This document shows positions 39,884 to 44,154 of a DNA stretch of 44,154 nucleotides, piece after piece. The stretch lies in IMG/VR virus record IMGVR_UViG_3300050821_003066, positions 1-44,154 of that record; one strand, given 5' to 3'. How positions within the stretch are numbered: position 1 is the first letter of the stretch; each line of letters opens with the position of its first letter. This DNA is from a virus. Made by a program: the position numbers and the translations under genes. Below the pieces are notes generated by a model. It was not told the DNA's origin. It ran no database searches and was given only the letters and a program-made list of their open reading frames with translations.

Positions 39884-40878
39884 GTACGATTCCAATCGCC
39901 CCACCTACTTCGATGACATTTCGATGTTTACAGCAGTCACAAATTACCTGGACCTTAACTGATCCTACAGGCTTACCTATTACAGGAATGACTGTTGTTG
40001 CTACACTTTATGCAAATAGAAGTCGATCAAATCCAGTAGCGCAACCGGGAACAATTGCAGATCCCAGTTTCAGCAATCTTGCTTTACCTGAAACTATCCC
40101 AGGAGTTTCCGGTATCTATCAAGGAGTGGTTCCAGCAACATTTAATCCGGCACAGTCATTGACTGGCTACTTAGTCGTTATTACAGCGTCGAGTGGCGTT
40201 ACATTAGTTGATACGTGGTCTATTCCTGGAGTAGTAGTTTTCCCTCAGGTAACATCCGATCTTGTCGAATTAGATGATGTTAAGTCTTGGTTAGGAATTG
40301 AGTCAACTAACACAGATGATGATGGTATCCTTCAACTTCTAATTAGTTCATTCAGTCGATACGTTCTCAATCGTACAGGACAGTCTTCTTTTACTTCAGT
40401 TAATCCTTATGTTGAGATTTATGACGGGAATAATGCAAGTCGTTTATTCCTTCGAAACTGTCCAATTGTATCAATTTTATCGATTATAGTTGGAAATTAT
40501 ACAATTCCTCAATCGGCAGGACTAACTAATTCAGGTTGGTATATTGATCCATCAGCTAAGGCAGTCGCATTAAGATGGAATACATCCGGGTTCCAAATAT
40601 CTGCACAGACGATATGGCCGGGACGTTTCTCAAGAGGACAAGGTAACATACAGGTAAGCTACACAGCAGGGTATGCATCTGTCCCTTTCGATCTCCAAGA
40701 GGCAGTAATGGAGGCAGTAGCTATTAACTACGAACGCAAAGATTGGATCGATCTTGCCAGCAAGACACTAAGCAGTGGTCAAGGTGTAGCCGGTACAACT
40801 CGATATAGAGATTGGTTTATGCCTCCGGGAATTGAGCGTATCATTGAACACTATTCACGAAGAGCATTGGCCTACTAA
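39880..40878 (+). CDS. head-tail connector (gp6-like) with N-terminal Ig-like domain
   Basis: Residues about 125-332 match HK97 gp6-type head-tail adaptors (LVELDDVKSWLGIES, LLISSFSRYVLNRTG, VPFDLQEAVMEAVAINYERK), which dock below the portal. Residues about 1-120 are a separate beta domain (TFRCLQQSQITWTLTDPTGL), probably an added Ig-like surface domain. It overlaps the preceding repeat protein by 4 bases. This gene restarts the canonical head-to-tail order after the insertion. Confidence 0.75.
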   Translation: MSTIPIAPPTSMTFRCLQQSQITWTLTDPTGLPITGMTVVATLYANRSRSNPVAQPGTIADPSFSNLALPETIPGVSGIYQGVVPATFNPAQSLTGYLVVITASSGVTLVDTWSIPGVVVFPQVTSDLVELDDVKSWLGIESTNTDDDGILQLLISSFSRYVLNRTGQSSFTSVNPYVEIYDGNNASRLFLRNCPIVSILSIIVGNYTIPQSAGLTNSGWYIDPSAKAVALRWNTSGFQISAQTIWPGRFSRGQGNIQVSYTAGYASVPFDLQEAVMEAVAINYERKDWIDLASKTLSSGQGVAGTTRYRDWFMPPGIERIIEHYSRRALAY

Positions 40879-41409
40879 ATGACTACGATAAAGTTCTCAT
40901 TCAACGGAACAGATCGACAAATCGTTCGTGCTCTAATGCTGAGAGCAAATAAAATGGTTGATGCCTTAACAGCTAAGATGTCGTTCCTTATGATTAAGTT
41001 ACAACAGAAGATCCAGCAGAAGTTGTCGGGAGAAGTATTACAGAATCGTGAGGGATCGTTATTTAGAAGTGTTCAGGTACAACCGACTACTTTTGATGGT
41101 GCTCTTATTACAGGAGCAGTTACAGCAGGAGGTGCTGATGCAGGTTTCGCACAAGTATTCGAAACAGGAGGCACCCACTGGTATAGAATTGTTCCTGTAG
41201 ATAAGAAAGCATTAGCTTTCATGGCTGGTCCACAAGTATTAGATGTACTCAGGGGAGAACTAAACAGCAAAGGTGTAGTAGTAGCGGCTGTGTGGCATCC
41301 TCCTGCGGTTAAACGACCTTTCATGTCTACTAGTCTTGATGAATCCATCAGTGATATTAAGACTGGATTACAGGAAACCATTACCGGTGTATTAGGAGAA
41401 CCTGTATAA
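40879..41409 (+). CDS. HK97 gp10-like neck or tail completion protein
   Basis: This 176-residue protein has a helical N terminus (IVRALMLRANKMVDALTAKM), a beta core with AQVFETGGTHWYRIVPVDKK, and PFMSTSLDESISDIKTGL at the end, a layout of the HK97 gp10 / Mu morphogenesis type. It would lie between the connector and tail terminator. It follows the connector with no gap and overlaps the next gene by 1 base. Confidence 0.7.
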   Translation: MTTIKFSFNGTDRQIVRALMLRANKMVDALTAKMSFLMIKLQQKIQQKLSGEVLQNREGSLFRSVQVQPTTFDGALITGAVTAGGADAGFAQVFETGGTHWYRIVPVDKKALAFMAGPQVLDVLRGELNSKGVVVAAVWHPPAVKRPFMSTSLDESISDIKTGLQETITGVLGEPV

Positions 41410-41879
41410 TGCCTCTCTCTCACGCAGGTCGTTCTACAGTGTTTAACGCTCTTCTAGCATTGATGAAGACAATACCGGCAACATCTATACCAGGACAAAC
41501 TGTATGGAAGACAATTACACAGAGTCTAGTTCTATGGGATGAGATTCCGGCAGTTAGCCAGCCTGCTATGTTGTTGCATAGAGGTCCACAGATTTCTGAA
41601 CAGAAGCATGTCTTTGGAGTTACTAAACAAGAGTGGCACGCATCGATCTGGATTTACTTTAGGACGGATAGTCTGAAAACAGCTTCTACCTATCCTGATC
41701 AGATTACAGATCAGATGTTAGATTCTTTCGAACTAGCCTTTCAAACTGATCCAATTAATAATAGACTGACTCTCGGCGGCGTCTGTTATCATTGTTTTAT
41801 CGATGGCACAATCTTTTTCGACAGCGGCATCAACGATCAACAGGCTGTAATCGTCGTTCCCATCACGATTTTGGTATAA
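41409..41879 (+). CDS. tail terminator-like protein (156 aa)
   Basis: Position between the gp10-like protein and the tail tube, size (156) and a beta pattern with VLWDEIPAVSQPAMLLHRGP and WHASIWIYFRTD match phage minor tail or tail-terminator proteins (lambda gpU-like). It would cap the tail tube and join it to the head. Confidence 0.65.
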   Translation: MPLSHAGRSTVFNALLALMKTIPATSIPGQTVWKTITQSLVLWDEIPAVSQPAMLLHRGPQISEQKHVFGVTKQEWHASIWIYFRTDSLKTASTYPDQITDQMLDSFELAFQTDPINNRLTLGGVCYHCFIDGTIFFDSGINDQQAVIVVPITILV

Positions 41880-41885
41880 AACTTT

Positions 41886-41904
41886 CTTCGTTCCTGTCAC
41901 GAAG
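41886..41904 (+). promoter_or_regulatory. TCCTGTC-loop hairpin before tail tube gene
   Basis: CTTCGT and ACGAAG (6 bp) close the loop TCCTGTC, identical to the loop before the capsid gene, though the stems differ completely. It lies in the 60-base gap before the tail tube gene. Confidence 0.65.
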
Positions 41905-41939
41905 TAGGCTGAACATAATCTGCTGTAAAGGAGAATAAT

Positions 41940-42650
41940 ATGGCCGTAATCGAGTTTGGTACCGGTTTGCTCTACTCTACACCGAACGCCGGTAACCTCG
42001 CTGTTAATCCAAGTCCTGTTCGCCTACTTTTGCAGGAAGTATCTGTTGAGTTCAAGGGCGACTTGAAGAAGCTGTTCACGCAATACCAGTTTCCAATTGC
42101 CACTGCCCGCGGTAAGATTGAAGTGACAGGAAAAGCAAAGATTGCTAACTACGATCCTGATCCCATCAATCAACTCTTCTGGGGACAATCAATTGCTGCT
42201 GGTACGCAAATTCCAATAGACGGAGAGACAATTACTCCTACCACGGGAGCTACTGGTTTACCTAATGCAACCGCAGCTAATGGCGGAGCCAACTTCACAC
42301 AGAACAACGGTGTACTATACGCCGGAGGCGCAAAAGCGGGAGCCTTGTTGCTTCAGGTTACAGCTATTGGATCTGGTGTAGGTGTATACACTGTCAACTC
42401 TACGGGGGCGTATTTCTTTAGTTCGGCTGATAATAACATTGCTATGTCTATCAGCTATACTTATACTAACTCTACCCGTGGTAAGACTATCACAATGGCC
42501 AATCAGTTGATGGGTTTTGCTCCTGTATGCCAAGTCCAAGTCTGGAATAACTTCCGGAGTAAGATCCTTGGTATTCAGCTTAACTCAGTGACGTTTGGCA
42601 GTTGGACTTACCCGAGCAAATTGGAGGATTTTTGGATCTCAACAAATTAA
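41940..42650 (+). CDS. major tail (tube) protein
   Basis: This 236-residue protein has an AAGGAG site and typical tail tube features: FGTGLLYSTP start, VSVEFKGDLKKLFTQYQFPI, ARGKIEVTGKAKIA and a C-terminal SKLEDFWIST. A variable T/G-rich segment in the middle (residues about 110-165) is probably a surface insertion. It forms the stacked rings of the non-contractile tail. Confidence 0.8.
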   Translation: MAVIEFGTGLLYSTPNAGNLAVNPSPVRLLLQEVSVEFKGDLKKLFTQYQFPIATARGKIEVTGKAKIANYDPDPINQLFWGQSIAAGTQIPIDGETITPTTGATGLPNATAANGGANFTQNNGVLYAGGAKAGALLLQVTAIGSGVGVYTVNSTGAYFFSSADNNIAMSISYTYTNSTRGKTITMANQLMGFAPVCQVQVWNNFRSKILGIQLNSVTFGSWTYPSKLEDFWISTN

Positions 42651-42659
42651 CCGGGATCG

Positions 42660-42677
42660 CTCTATAGGGATATAGAG
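42660..42677 (+). promoter_or_regulatory. hairpin with GGGA tetraloop before gene at 42684
   Basis: CTCTATA and TATAGAG form a perfect 7-bp stem with loop GGGA (a GNRA tetraloop). The 3' arm contains part of the GAGG ribosome site of the next gene, so it could limit its translation. Confidence 0.55.
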
Positions 42678-42683
42678 GACAAC

Positions 42684-42959
42684 ATGAAACCCACTCTAAT
42701 TGACTCGAACGCTGAGATGCCAACGAGGCGGAAGCCGATAGTAGTTACTATCATGCACCGTGAGAGACTAAGCGAGAGGGCACCTAGAACAGGTGATGCA
42801 ATAGTCCGAACATTGCAGGAATTGAACTGCAAGAAGCTAGCAGAAATGTCTAGCTCCTTTCTAGAAGACAGAAAGAGTAACAAAATTGCGGATGTAGCTT
42901 TCGATGCGAATACAGATGCCGGGAACAATCTCGGCCTTATTTTTGGAGATACTTTCTAA
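42684..42959 (+). CDS. hypothetical protein (91 aa)
   Basis: The 91 residues are charged and helical (HRERLSERAPRTGDAIVRTL, then LAEMSSSFLEDRK). It lies directly after the tail tube gene where small tail-assembly proteins often sit, but I see no family signature. The ribosome site (GAGG) is partly in a hairpin. Confidence 0.55.
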   Translation: MKPTLIDSNAEMPTRRKPIVVTIMHRERLSERAPRTGDAIVRTLQELNCKKLAEMSSSFLEDRKSNKIADVAFDANTDAGNNLGLIFGDTF

Positions 42960-43010
42960 TCAGTGACTTAGAAAGAATCTTTAAGGTAGTCCTTTAGTTC
43001 TTAAACTCAG

Positions 43011-43018
43011 GGTATAAC
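43011..43018 (+). promoter_or_regulatory. GGTATAAC promoter-like box
   Basis: Located 43 bases before the ATG of the HNH gene at 43062, in the 102-base gap after the 91-residue gene. It resembles the other boxes but the distance is longer. Confidence 0.4.
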
Positions 43019-43027
43019 ATAATAGGG

Positions 43028-43054
43028 ATGGGTAGGTAGAAAGGACCTGCCCAT
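43028..43054 (+). promoter_or_regulatory. hairpin in HNH leader
   Basis: ATGGGTAGGT and ACCTGCCCAT form a 10-bp stem (one G-T pair) with loop AGAAAGG, followed by TCTTCTT. It may act as a terminator for the upstream genes or hide the only AAGGA site before the HNH ATG. Confidence 0.6.
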
Positions 43055-43061
43055 TCTTCTT

Positions 43062-43760
43062 ATGCTACCAAAAGATCCAACCAAAATAAATGAATATATC
43101 TTAGGGATTAAGATATATAATCTACTTCTGAAAGCACTTGGTCAAACTTACAAGGGAGGACGACCAAAAGGTATTATTGCTTGGAATAAAGGTAAGACTA
43201 ACATTGAACTCTTTGGAGAAGAAAAAGCAGCTGAATTAAGTCTTATCCAAGCAGATAATGCTAGACGGACCCGAAACCATTTTGGTCATACTCATTCAGA
43301 AGAATCAAAAGAGTTAATGCGTATAGCTAGTACGGGAAAGCCATCAGGAAATAGAGGTAATCCTTCTAACTATAGGCATACACAAGAAAGAAAAGATAAG
43401 ATCAAAGCCGCGAACACAGCCTACTGGGAAGAATTTTGGAAGTTGCACCCGGCCGAAGGTCGGTATAGAAAGAAGTACCAAGTCTGGCAACTTGCAGTTA
43501 GACAACGTGACAATGATACATGTCAATACTGTGGTATCACGCAGGATGAATTACCAACTGAATCCTCAACTACAGCTAATTGCTTTCTTCATTGTCATCA
43601 CATTAAACCTTGGAGAGAGTTTCCGAAACTTCGCTACGAAGTAAGTAACGGTATTACACTCTGTCCATCTTGTCATCGCGCTGAAGAGACAAGACTTGCT
43701 CTTGAACGTAAAGGAATTTATACTGGAATACCGTTTGAAGATACTCCAGTATTCGTGTAA
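43062..43760 (+). CDS. HNH homing endonuclease with NUMOD3 motifs (232 aa)
   Basis: Residues about 33-125 hold NUMOD3-like segments (WNKGKTNIELFGEEKA; FGHTHSEESKELMR; YRHTQERKDKIKAANTA). The nuclease part has CQYCGI, FLHCHHIKPWREFP and GITLCPSCHRAEE. The NUMOD segment resembles that of the gene at 23737 (YYGEEKA versus LFGEEKA), so the two are related mobile enzymes. It interrupts the tail gene order between the tube and the chaperone. The ribosome site is weak or hidden in a hairpin. Confidence 0.85.
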   Translation: MLPKDPTKINEYILGIKIYNLLLKALGQTYKGGRPKGIIAWNKGKTNIELFGEEKAAELSLIQADNARRTRNHFGHTHSEESKELMRIASTGKPSGNRGNPSNYRHTQERKDKIKAANTAYWEEFWKLHPAEGRYRKKYQVWQLAVRQRDNDTCQYCGITQDELPTESSTTANCFLHCHHIKPWREFPKLRYEVSNGITLCPSCHRAEETRLALERKGIYTGIPFEDTPVFV

Positions 43761-43775
43761 GAAAGGAATCCTGTC

Positions 43776-44135
43776 ATGCCTGAAAAGATTAACATCAATG
43801 GAAAAGAGTACACACTATCTCCGCTACGCTTGAAGCATCTTCGTCGTATCAACGACACACTTAAAGAACCTCCTTCAGGATCAATTGCTGTATTGCTTGA
43901 TCGTTACTCACCTTATATTACAGCATCCATCCAAGGCAACGATCCTGACTTTAAGAAAGAACTCCTAGAAGAGCTCACGTTCGAAGAGTTTCTAAATACT
44001 TGGCAACTCACCCTTAGAGCCTCTGGTATTATTGTCCAGAAAAAAGAGGGGGAAATTCAGCCGGAAGCAACATCGAGTGGGGCGCAATCTACGGACGCCT
44101 CTGTGTCGCCTTCGGCTGGGACTATCGTTCAGTAG
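43776..44135 (+). CDS. tail assembly chaperone (lambda G-like), frameshift candidate
   Basis: This 119-residue protein has the place and features of phage tail assembly chaperones (NGKEYTLSPLRLKHLRRIND; helical body; S/T/Q-rich end). AAGGAATCC precedes the ATG. After AAAAAAG at 44040-44046 the -1 frame stays open to the end of the window and encodes IEWGAIYGRLCVAFGWDY, typical of the longer G-T fusion product. Thus the annotated stop at 44135 would end only the short form. The fusion continues outside the window. Confidence 0.75.
   Translation: MPEKININGKEYTLSPLRLKHLRRINDTLKEPPSGSIAVLLDRYSPYITASIQGNDPDFKKELLEELTFEEFLNTWQLTLRASGIIVQKKEGEIQPEATSSGAQSTDASVSPSAGTIVQ
44040..44046 (+). other. putative -1 ribosomal frameshift site
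   Basis: The zero frame reads CAG AAA AAA GAG GGG. A slip back by one base on the A-run would continue into the -1 frame with AGA GGG GGA and the conserved-looking tail-chaperone extension. The heptamer is not a perfect textbook slippery site in this register, so the exact slip position is uncertain. Confidence 0.5.
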
Positions 44136-44154
44136 AAGAACACACTCTGGACGA

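Overview
This window looks like about 44 kb of a tailed double-stranded DNA phage (Caudoviricetes). From about 5.8 kb onward almost every gene is on the + strand and most genes overlap by 1-4 bases. The order is small and large terminase, portal, minor head protein, prohead protease/scaffold, major capsid protein, neck proteins, tail terminator, tail tube and tail assembly chaperone. No sheath gene is visible and a tail tube gene is directly followed by chaperone genes, so a long non-contractile (siphovirus) tail is the simplest reading. The host is inferred, not shown. AGGAGG-type ribosome sites and one TTGACA-N17-TACAAC promoter argue against a Bacteroidota host. Sec signal peptides ending in ...AQ, a chitobiase-C-terminal-like domain and fibronectin-like secreted domains resemble proteins I associate with Acidobacteriota or similar soil bacteria. 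No integrase, replication or clear lysis gene is seen.

Layout. (1) 0.1-3.5 kb: small, mostly minus-strand early or accessory genes: an HNH endonuclease, a LuxR-type HTH protein, a tightly packed run of peptides of about 50-95 residues, and an HNH protein fused to a ribbon-helix-helix-like tail. (2) 3.5-5.0 kb: an island with different base composition, two small genes, and unusually dense RNA-structure signals (palindromes, a possible branched ncRNA, a 16-bp inverted repeat, a clean terminator). (3) 5.2-8.2 kb: an exported protein, a double-HTH regulator with a zinc knuckle, a SAM methyltransferase with a zinc ribbon, a pentanucleotide-periodic array and a cysteine-every-third-residue protein between two strong hairpins. 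(4) 8.4-12.5 kb: terminase subunits separated by four small genes, one an exported fibronectin-like protein. (5) 12.5-16.3 kb: a membrane-anchored coiled coil, a methyltransferase and two glycosyltransferase genes inserted between terminase and portal. (6) 16.3-23.7 kb: portal, minor head protein, three small proteins sharing a KNTGR motif, protease-scaffold and capsid. (7) 23.7-39.9 kb: a 16-kb insertion between capsid and neck, holding an HNH homing endonuclease, three zinc-knuckle proteins, and a series of adhesin- or fibre-like proteins, several with Sec signal peptides, one of 1,618 residues, and two built from an acidic DTDAEQQ repeat. (8) 39.9-44.15 kb: neck, tail terminator, tail tube, another HNH gene, and the tail chaperone with a probable -1 frameshift running off the window.

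How it fits together. Regions 4, 6 and 8 build the particle. Region 5 probably glycosylates or methylates a virion glycan or DNA. Region 7 probably encodes surface-binding or exported proteins. A conserved box, GGTATATA or close to it, lies just upstream of the first gene of most independently transcribed units on both strands, including the mobile HNH genes, and is a good candidate for a phage-specific promoter. Two hairpins with the same TCCTGTC loop precede the major capsid and tail tube genes. The most unusual items are the C-terminal QWLGG-type tag shared by neighbouring fibre-like proteins (once carried by a 16-codon micro-gene in the -1 frame), the DTDAEQQ repeat proteins, the capsid C-terminal CWIAAA-type domain, and the secreted-protein island.
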